The notes: a model not told the origin generated them from the sequence alone. DNA of 64,000 nucleotides from Piliocolobus tephrosceles (GCF_002776525.5 NC_045447.1:24898909-24962908); one strand, 5' to 3'. Positions 45,939 through 57,449 are shown, counted from the stretch's first letter. Translations and numbers: made by a program.

Positions 45939-46189
45939 GTGGTGGGTCACGCCTGTAATCCCAGCACTTTGGATTGCTTGAGGCCAGGAGTTCAAGATTA
46001 GCCTGGGCAACATGGCAAAACCCCATCTCTATAAAAAACACAAAAATTAGTCGGGTGTGGTGGCGCACACTTGTAGTCCCGGCTACTCAGGTGGCTAAGG
46101 TAGAGGATCGCTTGAGCCCAGAAGGTCGAAGCTGCAGTGAGCCATGACTGCACCACTGCACTCCAGCCTCGGTGACAGAGCAAGACCTT
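45939..46189 (+). mobile_element. Alu SINE with internal deletion
   Basis: Alu with target duplications aaatcccacac at 45928-45938 and 46190-46200. The left arm skips from cagcactttgg straight to attgcttgaggc, losing about 25 bases. Confidence 0.9.
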
Positions 46190-46420
46190 AAATCCCACAC
46201 ATCTGAATCTCTCTCTCTCTCTCCCCTCACCTGCCCCCCGGCTTTGTTTCTAGGAAACTCAGCCAAAGATGACCACCGCTCAGCTTCAGCTCTTTCTGAA
46301 AATAGGGGTACTAAGGCTGACTCCTCAGGGCTGTTTTGATCATTAAATGGAAGGTGACATGCAAACCACTTGATATGGGGCATGTCTGGTACCGAGGAAG
46401 CCCTCGACACATGCCAGTTG

Positions 46421-46509
46421 TCATCACCATCATCATTGTCATTATCACCACCAGCATCACCATTGCCTTCATCACCATTCTTATCATCACCATCATCGTC
46501 ACCACCACA
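46421..46509. repeat. CAT/CAC trinucleotide-like degenerate repeat
   Basis: Runs of catcaccatcatcattgtca-type text over about 90 bases, weakly periodic at 3 bases. Confidence 0.8.
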
Positions 46510-47085
46510 GAGGGACATGGGGAAGCAGTGATAGTGAGCCCAGGCAGGCCCTTCTTCTGTCCCATGCTCTATCTCTGGCACAGTCATCTCCCATGAGCTT
46601 CATGCCCCTCCATCCAACTCCCCTTGGTCCTCCACAGCTGTCCTCTGGACACATCAAACTCAACCTGTCCAAGACTAAAACTGTCATGTCCTCATACCCT
46701 AAACTTGCTCCCTCTCCAGGGTGTCCCTCCCACCTTCTGGCATAACCATTTTACAAGGCAGAAATCTAGAAATCATCCTGGATGTTCTCCTTTGTCATGA
46801 AAAGTTACCAGTCACAGTGATCTTCCTGTCCCCAAGGAGAATAAACATTACGCCATTTGTTTACATTTGTAATGACAAGGACAGAGTCTGGAGTAGAGGT
46901 GACACTCAAGACATATTTGCTGAATGGATGAATGGGAAGCTTCAACAAGGAAGGACATTACTTGCCTAAAGACACGCAAAGCATGGTGGATACAGGACCT
47001 CAGACCCAAGGCTCCTCCCCTCATAGGTTTCTGTGCATAGAGCAGGCAGCAGAGCCGTGGTGAGCCAGCCTGAGGCCCCTTTCCG

Positions 47086-47118
47086 GACAGTGACTCTCCG
47101 GAACCCAGAAAGAGGACC
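47086..47118 (+). repeat. 33-bp block, copy 1 of 2
   Basis: Starts gacagtgactctccggaacc. A second copy with two mismatches lies at 48582-48614. Confidence 0.7.
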
Positions 47119-47509
47119 TCCATCCTGGGCCCTTTGAGTCTCTGGGAAGAACACCTTCCTCCCAGCTCCGCCTCCTCCACTTGGCCCCCTGGAAATACAG
47201 AAGCAATGAGCAGCACCAGGAGAGGCCCGAGGATGCTCAGAGACTCTGTTGAGGTGCTGACAATAGGCCTCGGGGAGCTTCCACACGCTTCTGAGTGATC
47301 TGTCCGGGTACTAGCCACACGGCAGGCTCCCCAGAGGATAAGGTATCTCCTTCTTCCCTTGGGCAGATAAGCAGCTGCTGACCTTGCCTCACTGGCTTTC
47401 AGGACTGGAGGGACCTGGGCCACTTTCTGTCACCCATATGTGAAGATGGAGGCCCAATGGGCTTGCTCAAGGTCCCCCTGTGGTTTATCAGCCACACCTC
47501 CCGAAGTCA

Positions 47510-47720
47510 GAAATAATAGTCACTGCCATAGTATAGTTGCTTAGCCCTTTTTCTAGCCCCAGGCACCATGTTAGATGCTCTTTTAACTACGATATGTTAT
47601 TTAACTATCACATCAATTCCAAGGCACAGGCCTTATAACCCCCATTATGAACGTAGGGGCAATGGGGCAACAACGTGGCCTAGAAAAATTGAGCCACTCA
47701 CTCAAGGTCATGCAGCTTCA
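47510..47720 (-). repeat. MIR SINE
   Basis: Reverse MIR: agtatagttgcttagccctt, gccccaggcaccatgttaga and ctcaaggtcatgcagcttca. Confidence 0.6.
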
Positions 47721-48581
47721 AGGCTCTGTTAGAACACTGGCTAGTCTAGGCATCTTGCTGTGACACAGGCCCCTCTCCCCGCAGATTTGCCCCTTGTCCT
47801 GGGGGCCTGGGCACAGGTACCCAGCCAGTGCTGGGGGCAGAGGCGTCCACAGCTCTCCCCGGCCGGCCCTCAAAGCCCCTTTCACAGTCCTGCTCCACAC
47901 CCCACTGGGGAGCCAGACAAAACCGCTAGTGTTGGGATTATTTTTCTATTTCCAGATGGATCCGTTAGCTGGCTCCATCCAGGGCCTCCCATCACTGCGT
48001 GGGGGCCAGGGGCTCAGCGCCAGGTTAATATTAGGAGGCAGCAGGGAAAAAAAGGCAACCCAATGTAGCTCCTCAAAGAATTCTGGGCTGTTCTACCAGC
48101 ACAGCCTCGAAGGAATATTCTTGGGGCATTTAAGGGGGCCTGGCAGCTAGGCAGGCCACCAGGAAAAAAATACTTTTTTTCCCCCAAAGGAAGCTCTTGA
48201 GTGTCTCCGTTTAGGCAGGGGGCCAGGACAGAGTCCCCTGGTGATCTGGGGAGCTATGTACTCAATGCTGAGCTGAGGAGGGTGTTGGTTAACTCCTCCA
48301 GGCAGTCACTCAACCAAAATTTACTGAGCACCCAGCATTGTCAGATGATGTGCCACACCCCAAGGATACCAAGGCTTCTAGCCTGGTGGAGCCTCATGGC
48401 CCAGTAGGAAGAGGGACTTTTGTGGGATAATCAACATATAAATAGAAACTTACAAGTGCTGATAAAGTGCTATGGAAAAGAAGACTCAGGTATGGAGGAT
48501 ATTAGTCAGTCATTGGCTTTTTTTTTTTTTTAACCACCTAATCTAAAAGTCTCACTTTTTCAAAAGAAGAAAAATAGGTAT

Positions 48582-48614
48582 GACAGTGACTCTCCAGAAC
48601 CCAGAAAGGGGACC
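48582..48614 (+). repeat. 33-bp block, copy 2 of 2
   Basis: Starts gacagtgactctccagaacc. It pairs with 47086-47118. Confidence 0.7.
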
Positions 48615-48862
48615 AGAGCCAGAGTGGCACCCACTCCCTTTGACTGGGCCATGGCAGAGCAACACGGACAGTGATGGGAGTCTGGTGGTGGGGGAATATG
48701 TGAGGAAGATCTGGTGTGAGGAACTCATTGATTACATTGATTGAAGTCAAGTGCACGAGAAAGTTGTCACCAAAGATCATGAAATCTGTCTAATGGAAAC
48801 CTGACTTGTTACTATTACCAGAAACTATAGCCCAGACCAAGGGCAGAATTGTCTCATCCACC

Positions 48863-49186
48863 AATTTTTTTTTTTTTTTTTTTTTTTAAAGCCAGGGTCT
48901 TACTTTATAGCCAGGCTGGAGTGCAGTGACATGACCACAGCTCACGCAGCCTCTACCTCCTGGGCTCAAACAATCCTCCCAGCTCAGCCACATGAGTAGC
49001 TAGGACTATAGGTGTGCATGCCTGGCTAATTAAATTTTTTTCTTTTTCTTTTTTTTTTTTTTTTTTGTAGATACAGGATCTCGCTATGTTGTCCAGTATT
49101 GTCTTAAATTCTAGGGCTCAAGCGATTCTCCTGCCTCAACCTCCCAAAGTGCTGGGATTACAGGTGTGATCCACCATGCCTGGTCG
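48863..49186 (-). mobile_element. Alu SINE (J-like) with two T tracts
   Basis: Diverged reverse Alu with a 23-base T head. A second T-rich linker (about 49027-49066) between the arms is unusually expanded. Confidence 0.9.
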
Positions 49187-49189
49187 TCA

Positions 49190-50120
49190 TCCAGCTTTTG
49201 ATCTCTGCCTGGACCCTTGGATGCCAATGCCCAGGAACAAAATCAGTGGATATGGACAAATTATTATAAGTCTAGATAGGAAGTTGGGACTGGCAGAGAT
49301 GGGAGGTCCAAGGACCAGGTGAAGTCCCAGGGGCATTTGAGCTGAAACCATCCCCTCAGTTGGGGAGCGTTAACCATCACCCCTGTATAAGATAGTCCAC
49401 AGGATCTGGGGGGCCTTAAGAGGAACCTCTGGAGGGAGATTTCCGCTTATGCTGAGAAAGAGGGTCAAACAACGAGAGTGAAAATGGGAGGTGGTAAACA
49501 ACCAGTACTGGAGGGGGAAGGGGGCAAGCAGAAATCAGTGTCCCTGGCAGAGACTGGAGGGGAAACTTCTGGCCTGGTTAGGGAACTGGACCAGAATCCA
49601 GGGCCAAATGAGGTCTACAAATGTTTGTCACACTCAGGATTCTGGCAGGAGACAGCATACTCCAAAGGGGTCAGCTGAAAGAGCATTTAATGCTCCAGGA
49701 AAAATGACCAAGTAGCTTATAAATAAAGATGCTACTACTATTGATAATAATAAAAACTTTTCAGTGGAAATATTTAAAGCACGGCACCTACAATGGGCGG
49801 GGTTATGGGAACCAACCAGGGCTGGTAAAGCACCCTGGAGCTAACGACTGCAGCGTGGAGGGACAAGGGAAGGAAATGTGTTACTGGGGCCAGGCAAGAG
49901 AAAGAGTCATGGAAGGGGGTGCCCGACAGGAGTTGTGGCCTCAGGAGAGCAGTCATTACCAAAGCCACGGCAGGACCTCGCTCCTTTCCTACCTTTGGAT
50001 TGGTCAGTGGCTCCCATAAGCCAAACCCATTCAGGAATGAGAGGCAAGGAAGCCGAGTCCGGCAGTACCACCTGGAGAGGACAGCCTTCTGGGGCACAGA
50101 GAAGGGGAGGAAGGGCAGAG
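49190..50120. other. Intergenic segment without a recognised element
   Basis: Unique-looking sequence with a short AT-rich stretch at 49725-49790. Nothing recognised. Confidence 0.5.
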
Positions 50121-50575
50121 GGTGGATAGAGGGTGTGGTGTTTCAATGTATGTGTCCACTTGACTGGGCCATGGAGTGCCCAGATTAAACTTGCTTTCTG
50201 GGTGTGTCTCTGGGGTGTTTCCAGGTGAGATTAGCATTTGAATCAGTGGATTCCATAAAGTATATCACCTTCCCCAATGTAGGTGGGCATCATTCAGTCA
50301 GTTGAGGATCTGAACAGAACAAAACTTGTAGGAAGGAGGAATTTCCCACCCGTGCTCCCACCACCTTTTCCCCTCTCTCACTACTTAAGCTGCTCATCTT
50401 TTTTGCCTCTGAACTGGGATTTACACCATCAACTCCCCTGGGTCTCCTAATTGCGTGAGCCAATGCTGCTTAAATTTCTCTCTCTATATATGTGTCTGTG
50501 TGAGATACACACATATAGGATATACATATCCTTTTGGCTCTGTCTCTCTGGAGAACACCAACTAATATGGGGAGA
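50120..50575 (+). mobile_element. Probable ancient ERVL-type LTR
   Basis: Typical text includes gtgtccacttgactgggcca, gagattagcatttgaatcag and, at the end, ctctggagaacaccaactaa. I recognise it as a dispersed LTR-like repeat but cannot name the subfamily. Confidence 0.55.
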
Positions 50576-50829
50576 CCAGAGAGGAAGAAAAGAATAACCA
50601 AAAGAGATGTGTTTTAATTGATTATCCAAACATATCCACCAGTTAGTTGGCCACAGGCCTCTGCACTCCCAAGTGCCTTACAAGGTCACTACCTAGTTTG
50701 TACCTATGCTCCTAGCTGACTCCGAGGCATTCAAGTTTGTGACTGCTGGAAAGATGAACTCAGATGTACCTTCCAAGTCCCCCTGAATTCATGATTCTCA
50801 GGGAGGTGAGGCTTAAATGAAGATAAGAG

Positions 50830-50990
50830 AGTCACTTGTTTAACATGTACTGAGTCCCTGCTCGTTGTAGGGACCTGGCCGGTGTTCTGGGGACCCAGAG
50901 ATTGTTAAGACAGACCTATTTTTAACCTTGGGGAGCTTACAGCCTGATAGAGGAGACATGAATATATTCATTGAACAAATATCTGCCAGT
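50830..50990 (+). repeat. L2 LINE remnant (left part)
   Basis: It contains accttggggagcttacagcc and tgaatatattcattgaaca. Similar L2 text resumes at 51767 beyond an LTR and an Alu. Confidence 0.5.
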
Positions 50991-50994
50991 CTTG

Positions 50995-51368
50995 GTGATA
51001 GGGTTTGGATTTGTGTCCCTGCTCAAATCTCACAGCGAATTGAAATCCCCAATGTTGGAGGAGGGGCCTGGTGGGAGATGATTGGATCATGGGGATTGAT
51101 TTCCCCCTTGCTGTTTCTTGTGATAGTGAATTCTCATGGGACCTGGTTGTTTAAAAGTGCGTAGCACCTCCCTGTTAGCTCTCTTTCTTGCTCCGGCCAT
51201 GTAAGATATACCTCCTTCCTCTTCGCCTTCTACCATGATTGTAAGTTTCCTGAGGTCTCCCCAGCCATGCTTCCTGTACAACCTGCAGAACCAGGAGCCA
51301 ATGAAACTGCTTTTCTTTACCCAGTCTCAGGTAGTTCTTTATAGCAATGCAAAAATGGACTAATACAC
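50995..51368 (+). mobile_element. MaLR-type solo LTR (MLT1/MST family)
   Basis: Starts gtgatagggtttggatttgt, includes ccccaatgttggaggagggg and ends aaaaatggactaatacac. No internal sequence follows. Confidence 0.8.
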
Positions 51369-51391
51369 CTGGTTAGAATATAGCAACAAGT

Positions 51392-51756
51392 GGCTGGGCA
51401 CAGTAGCTCACGCCTGTAATCCCAGCATTTTGGGAGGCCAAGGCAGGTGGATTGCCTGAGCTCAGGATTTCTCGACCAGCCAGGGCAACACGGTGAAACC
51501 CAATCTCTACTAAAATACAAAAAATTAGCAGGACATAGTGGCCTGCACTTGTAGTCCCAGCTATTCAGGAGGCTGAGGCAGGAGAATTGCTTGAACCCCG
51601 GAGGCACAGGTTGCAGAGAGCTGAGATTGCACCACTGTACTCCAGCCTGGGCAATGGAGCGTGACTCCGTCGAAGAAGAAGAAGGAGAAGGAGAAGGAGA
51701 AGGAGAAGGAGAAGGAGAAGGAGAAGGAGAAGGAGAAGAAGAAGAAGAAGAAGAAC
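51392..51756 (+). mobile_element. Alu SINE with GAA/GGAGAA-expanded tail
   Basis: Full-length Alu whose A tail has become (GAAGAA)(GGAGAA)n from about 51672. Target duplications agcaacaagt lie at 51382-51391 and 51757-51766. Confidence 0.93.
51672..51756. repeat. GGAGAA/GAA microsatellite
   Basis: About 85 bases of pure purine on the plus strand, flanked by GAA triplets. It arose in the Alu tail. Confidence 0.93.
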
Positions 51757-51766
51757 AGCAACAAGT

Positions 51767-51900
51767 ATTGATTGCCCTGACCTTACATTCTAGTGGGAGA
51801 CAGAAAATAAAGGAACCCCATAAATGTATAATGTAATTTTATAAGTACCATGGAGAAAAACAAAGCAGGCTAAGTGGATTGAATATGAAGAGAAATATGG
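51767..51900 (+). repeat. L2 LINE remnant (right part)
   Basis: It contains gaccttacattctagtggga and gtaccatggagaaaaacaaa, the downstream continuation of L2-type text. Confidence 0.5.
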
Positions 51901-51954
51901 GGCTTGTTAACATTGTCAATTGCTATATATTAAAAAAAATTGTAAACTGAGGAG

Positions 51955-52950
51955 CACAACACAACAGCCAGTTCTATGTTCATGGATTCTATGGATCAGG
52001 AATTTGGGCAGGGCACAGTGGAAGGGCTCGTCTCAGCTCCATGATGTATGGGGCCTCAATCGGGCAGACTCAAATGGCTGTGGATGACTGGGACAGCTGG
52101 GGCTAGAATCACTTGGAGGTGTCTTCATTCACATGCAGTAAGTAGAATAAAGCCCTCCCCACTACACAGATGTCCACAATCAAATCCCGGGAACCCGTGA
52201 AATATGCTACCTTATGCAGCACAAAGGATTTGCAATATGACTAAATTAAGGATTTTGAGGTGGGGAGATTATCCTGGATTCCCTGTATAGAGCTGAAGTA
52301 ATCCTGAGAGTCCTTACAAGGGAAAGAAACAGGCAGGGAAGTCAGAAAAAGAGCTGATGACAGAAGCAGAGGTCATAGACAGAGAGAAATCAGGAGATGC
52401 CACTCTCCTGGCTTTGAAGATGGAGGAAGAGACTGTGAGCCAAAGAATGCAGGAGGCCTGCAGGAGCTAGAATAGGCAAGGAAATAAATTCTCCCTGCTG
52501 GCTCCTTGATTTCAGCCCAGTGAGACTTCTTTTGGACTTCTGACTTTCAGAGCTGTCTGAGAATAAGTTTGTGTTGTTTTAAGTCACTAAGGTTGTGGAA
52601 ATTTTTTAAAGTAGCCCTGGGACGCTAATATGGCATGCTAGTCTGTTGGCTAGGATAACTGATAAATGAGCCCAGTCAGCACAGTGACCACAGCACCCAT
52701 GCATGACCTCTCTGTGTGGCTTGGGCTTCCTCACAACATGGCAGCTTCAGAGTGGTTAGACTTGCCATGGTGGTTCAGAGCTCTGAGAACAAGTGTCCCA
52801 GCCAAAACTGCAGATGTTCCATGGCCTTCTATGGCACAGCCTCAGAAGTACCATAGTGTCCCTTCCATAGCACACTGTCAGAACAGTCACAGCCCACCCA
52901 GATGCAAAGGGAAGGGACAGAGACCCCACCTCTTGATAGGAGGAAGGTCA
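51955..52950. repeat. Old interspersed repeat split by an LTR-like element
   Basis: Flanks 51955-52130 and 52640-52950 read like one ancient mammalian repeat (tgactgggacagctggggct on the left, cctcacaacatggcagcttc on the right). The intervening block has the text of a dispersed LTR. Family names are uncertain. Confidence 0.45.
52135..52636 (+). mobile_element. Probable ERVL/MaLR-type LTR
   Basis: It contains gtccacaatcaaatcccggg, tggggagattatcctggatt, gctttgaagatggaggaaga and tgtgttgttttaagtcacta, ending with gacgctaatatgg. This is a familiar LTR-like dispersed repeat. Confidence 0.55.
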
Positions 52951-52984
52951 GAGAATTCAGAGTCATGTTTTAAAAGTCACCATG

Positions 52985-53115
52985 AGGTTAATCTAGCTAG
53001 GGTGGTCAGGGAAGACTCTGAGGAAGTAACATTTGAAGAGCACCTGGGGAAAGTGAGGGAAAGCAAGCAGAGAGTCCCAAGGAGAGAAAACAGAAAGAGC
53101 AGAGCCCAGAGGTGA
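52985..53115 (+). repeat. L2-like LINE remnant
   Basis: It contains gtggtcagggaagactctga and aagtaacatttgaagagcac, resembling L2 near its 3' end. Confidence 0.5.
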
Positions 53116-53119
53116 GAAG

Positions 53120-53820
53120 GGGGCAGGCACCAGGCAATTCCAATCCCTATGACAAGTGATGCAGGCTCTAGGGGCTATGGGAACCCAGCTGAAGGCACAG
53201 AACATGGCCTGAGAGGGCTCCTGAAGGAAGGCGGGTCTGAGTAGAGGGCTGGCAACTGATGGTCGTTGGAGGACTTGGCAACCTCTCTCCACTCCCCTCC
53301 CCACCACCCAAGGACTGGTGCCCACAGCACTTCTCACTCTGGCCCCACCAGGTCTGGGGCCCGGATGCCTGTGTCCCAGTCAGGTGCCCACAGCCCAGGC
53401 AGACCTTGGTAGTGGCCTCTGCTTCCTGGGAATTGGATCGGCTCTCTTTCTGCATCCCCTGTCACCAGCCCTTCCTCACAGACATTCTTTCACTGGCTCC
53501 ACTAGATGAAGTCTTACCTAATTGTGCGAGGGCTCCACCAGCGCACTTTCGCATTAAGATAAATAGAGCCAGTGGGGAACAGGGAGGCAGTGTTCACAGG
53601 GGCGCCTGTCTCTGGAACCGGATACCCCTAGACCTGCCCAGCTGCCCACCATTCGGGGCCCAATCAAAGCTTTCTTCCCTTCGCAGCTACAGCTGAGGAA
53701 GTAGGAGGAGGCAGCCCCAGGTTCAGCCAGTCAGGAAGGAGCAGGAGAAAACCTTGCTCTGGTCCTCAGGGTCAGTATGGGGAGCTCAGGTCCTTCTAGG
53801 GGAGGCCACGGATTCCAGCC
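53120..53820. other. Intergenic segment without a recognised element
   Basis: GC-richer unique sequence. Nothing recognised. Confidence 0.5.
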
Positions 53821-53867
53821 CCAGCACAGGGCCTGGTGTGTAGAAGATGCTCAATAAATATTTATAG

Positions 53868-54019
53868 GAAGAGAGAGAAAGAAAATGAGGGCGAAATGAA
53901 ATAAAAAGAGAGAGACAAAGAAGGACAGAAAGAGAAGGAAGGAGGAAGGAAGGAAAAGAAAGAGAGGGGAAGGAAGGAAGGAGAAGAAAAAAGAAAGAAG
54001 GAAGAAAGAAAGAAAAAGT
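53868..54019. repeat. GA/GAAA/GGAA-rich purine tract
   Basis: About 150 bases that are almost all purine, with gaaggaaggaagg and gaaagaaaga words. Confidence 0.9.
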
Positions 54020-54064
54020 TTTTTCTCTGGTGCACAACAAAAATCATTAAGAATACAGGATCTT

Positions 54065-54215
54065 GCTTCCGTGGTCTTGGGTTCAAATCTTGGCTCTGCC
54101 TTTTACCTAACTCTCAAGTCATTTTACCTTTCTGAGCCTCAGTTTCCTCATCTGTGAAATGGGGATTATCGTACCATCCTTAGAGAATTGCTAGGAGAAT
54201 TCAAGAGATCTCCAA
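54065..54215 (+). repeat. MIR SINE
   Basis: Well-preserved MIR core: ttgggttcaaatcttggctc and gagcctcagtttcctcatct. Confidence 0.75.
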
Positions 54216-54249
54216 AAAGGGCTGATGAAGACGCCGTGGGTGACTCACC

Positions 54250-54440
54250 TAAGCCCTCGGCATGGGCCAGGCATAGCTCTAAGACCACTAAAAGTCAGTG
54301 CATTTCATTCTCATGACAACTTTAGGAAGCATTTTATAGATGAGGAAATGGAGGCCCAGAGAGGTTAAGTAACTTGCTGAAGTTTACACAGTTGAAAAGC
54401 CAGGTACTGCGATTCAAACCCAGGCAGAGCAGTGCCTGAG
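54250..54440 (-). repeat. MIR SINE
   Basis: Reverse MIR: ttttatagatgaggaaatgg, gagaggttaagtaacttgct and gcgattcaaacccaggcag. Confidence 0.75.
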
Positions 54441-54654
54441 CCCACACTTGTGTGCACTCCCCAGAGCCTGACCTGTAGAAGGAGCTCATTAAGGGGTGCA
54501 TTCTCTGCCCACTGGGTGACTCTCTTCTCTCCCACTGGGTGGTGAGCACCTCTAGGGTCAGGCTGCTGATTCCTGCCTCCCAGTGCCCAGGACTGGGCTG
54601 GGTCAACAGGAAGGTTGCCAGGATGGATGTGGCACCAATACCAGTGTCACTCTT

Positions 54655-54850
54655 GTTATGTCCTTTAATGGGATATGAGTGCTCTGAAGTCAGGCTGTCT
54701 GGAATTGAATCCTGGCACCATCATTGACTGGCCCTGAGCCTCAGGTTCCCTAACGGTGGGTTGGGGGAGGGGGATCCATATACCATCTCACACAGTTGGT
54801 TACTGAGATCAGGATGCGCAATGCTAAGCAGAGTGCTTGGGGAGAGTACA
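54655..54850 (+). repeat. MIR SINE
   Basis: It contains gtgctctgaagtcaggctgt and ggaattgaatcctggcacca. Confidence 0.65.
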
Positions 54851-55740
54851 GCGGGAGGAGCCCAGCCATGGTTATCATCACCATAGCCATGTCTGTTGCT
54901 CTTCCGTACCCCAGCCAGGTTTCTCAGTAGGACCCTGGCTTTGCAGGACCAGGCCATCTTCCCAGGCGAAAAACAGTTAACCAGGCTCCATCTGTTGACA
55001 GGTAACTTAACTCCCATCTCCCAGAAGCAGAGGCGGAGGCCAGTGCAGAGGTGAAGCTGGAACCCGAGATAGGCCCTGGGCCGTGTGCGCCCTAGCTAAA
55101 TGGCCAGAGCTTTCACCCTGGCCCTTTCTTCTCCCGCTTTCCAGAGCAGTGGTCATTGATATGGTGAAATGAGATCGGCTTCAAGCACAACTGGGATTGG
55201 GAAGGTATTGGGAGGTGGGAGCGGGCATGTTGAGGGTGTAACACAAACTTTCTCAATGTCCCTCCCAGACAACACCAAATCTGCCCTTCCACATCCTTAG
55301 AGACTCAGAGAGGTTAACGTCCTGGGCCTTATATGGCAGCCATTTGGACTTTCTGAACCTGAAGATTTGTAATTCTAAATCACTGTGACTCCTTGCCCCC
55401 ATTGACCTGGTCTAAATCACTTCTTAGGGGGTGGGGAGACAGTGATGGGGGTTCCTGGAGCCTTGTCTTGGACAAGGAGCCAGGCCAGAGCCTCCAGAGT
55501 GGGGAGGGCAGGGAGCCACCAGGAAACAGGATCGGGTACCAAGCCTTGCTTTCTTGCCCATGGTCTGGGCCCTGGGGAGGATCTATTGCTCAGAGAAGGA
55601 GAGGAGGGCTGGCGCTCCCAGGATGGGAGGCACTGGAGAGAAATTTCCCTGGGGGAGGTGGAAGCTGTCCCAGCCTCAGTCTTCTTTTCTAGCTCTGCCC
55701 GAAGCCCGCTCTGGCCCTCTCCCTTGGCGATCTCTGTGTT
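54850..55740. other. Intergenic segment without a recognised element
   Basis: Moderately GC-rich unique sequence. Nothing recognised. Confidence 0.45.
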
Positions 55741-56034
55741 TGCATCCTGATCGTCTCTGGTGGTCTCCCTCTGCCCTCTCCCTGTCTGCCTTTCTCTGCA
55801 TCTCGCTGTCTTTTTCTGTCTGCATCCCTCCCTAGTTCCCCTTGCCTCTATATCCTGTCTCCCTGTTTCCCCCTCCTCCTCTCACCCTCTTCCCACGCAT
55901 CTTTTTCTGTTTCTGCCTTTCTGTGGCTCTGACTCTATTTCTCTCTTTTCTGAGGTCCCTCTGTCCCTCCCTGTTTCTGTCTTTTGTCCTCTCCCTTTCT
56001 CTTCCTTCTCTCTCTCCTCTGCCCTATCACTCAG
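55740..56034. repeat. Pyrimidine-rich (CT) low-complexity tract
   Basis: Nearly 300 bases of plus strand dominated by C and T (ctctccctgtctgcctttct-type text), ending in cactcag. Confidence 0.85.
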
Positions 56035-56239
56035 ATTCCCTGGGAGGAGATAAGGGATCCCAGGGTAAGAGAGTGACACAAGCAGGGCTGGGAGGTTGGC
56101 CAAGTAGCCAGGGGTAGGGTGGGGGTGGGGGCAGCAGAGTGAGTGGATATGAGGCTACTGCGAGGGTGCAGGCAAGAGATAGAAAGGTCTGTGCCCAGTG
56201 AAAGCAATGGGATGCTGAAGGGAGGATGGTTGTGAGAAA

Positions 56240-56560
56240 GGCTGCAAACGGGGGGCCTGGATGATGTTGTGTGCTTGGAAGAAGGAGAAGCAGTCAGGGA
56301 AAACTTCCTGGAGGAGTGAAAGGGAAGGGGGATCAGTGTGAGGAAGCACAAGGGGATCATTTAGGCTGAATCCCGGGTCTGTGAATGGGGTGGGGTGGGG
56401 AGAGGCATGAGAAGAGGCAGGTGCCGAGACCAGGAGTCCAGGCTGGGGCCAGCTTACGGAGGGCCTTGAATGCCAATCAAGAGTGTGGACTTCAGCCCAT
56501 GGGACGGAGGTTTTTCACGTGAATCTGATGAAACCACATAACTCACCCCAGACAAATGTG
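56240..56560 (+). repeat. L2-like LINE remnant
   Basis: It contains cagggaaaacttcctggagg, ggagggccttgaatgccaat and tttttcacgtgaatctgatg, in L2 order. Confidence 0.5.
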
Positions 56561-57190
56561 CATGCCTGATGTTTGGCACCCAAGGCTTCTGGGACCCTCT
56601 GAAACACCTCCATAAGTCACAGACACCCAGGATATGAAGTTGGTTCCAGGCCCTGGGGAGCCATCAGAGGTTTTAGGGCTGAGGAGATGGCAGACGTGGA
56701 GCTGCACTTTAGGAAGGAGCTTATGCAGAGGTGCAGGCTTAATTTTGGGCGGAGAGACTGTGACAGCCTGGCCCGCAAAACCAGGGCCTCTTGGTGTGTT
56801 CCCTTCTTCCTGGAGACCTGACAGGGCTGCTTGGGCCTCACCCAAAGGAGCAAGTCTGAGCCCCAAACCAGGGTGGCGGCAGCCCAGGACACCCAGCATT
56901 ACAGGGAGGCGCTGAAGTGGTCTCCTTGCTACTGCGAAAGACCCTTGGTCCTGAGCATCTGGGCCTTGTCTGAAAGTACTGGATCTTCATTTTGGATAAT
57001 CAGCCCAGAAGACTGAGGCCGTAGCCCCTGCTCTGTCAGGCCCATCCCAGCCTAGCCAGCTCCTTTCCTCCCACCACCTCCTGCCTGTATGCCCCACTTG
57101 GAGTCTCCACCTCCTCCAACAATATCCGTTTAGACAGGGAGCAGCCCCAGCATGGGTGCTGTCCTCATTCTACCAGCTGGGCCAACATGA
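56560..57190. other. Intergenic segment without a recognised element
   Basis: GC-richer unique sequence. Nothing recognised. Confidence 0.45.
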
Positions 57191-57345
57191 AATTTGCAGT
57201 GGTAAGCTCCTCTTTCCCAACACTCCATTGTATACATGGGGAACCTGAGTCCTGGAGAACTGCAAGACTTGCCCGGTTATTCCCCAGCAAGTTGATGACC
57301 CGGGCAGGCCACCTGTGTTTCAGCCCTAGGGCTCTTCTGCCTGTG
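57190..57345 (-). repeat. MIR-like fragment
   Basis: Reverse MIR-like words: gtatacatggggaacctgag and cagcaagttgatgacccggg. Confidence 0.4.
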
Positions 57346-57449
57346 CTTACAGGATGGTGCTCCAGCTCCTGAAAGGCCTGCATCCTGTCCCAGCCACACC
57401 CTCCACTCAGGCTGCTCTGGCCAGTCAGAGCAGAAGTCCTCGCCATTGC

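Larger units (their letters stand above)
46510..48860. other. Intergenic segment with few recognised elements
   Basis: It holds a reverse MIR (47510-47720), a T run near 48519-48530, L2-like text near 48290-48490 and one copy of each 33-bp repeated block (47086-47118, 48582-48614). No exon was recognised. Confidence 0.5.

Noticed and set aside
52666..53115. 149-codon plus-strand frame
   Set aside because: It lies in old interspersed-repeat text with no recognisable domain or splice context.
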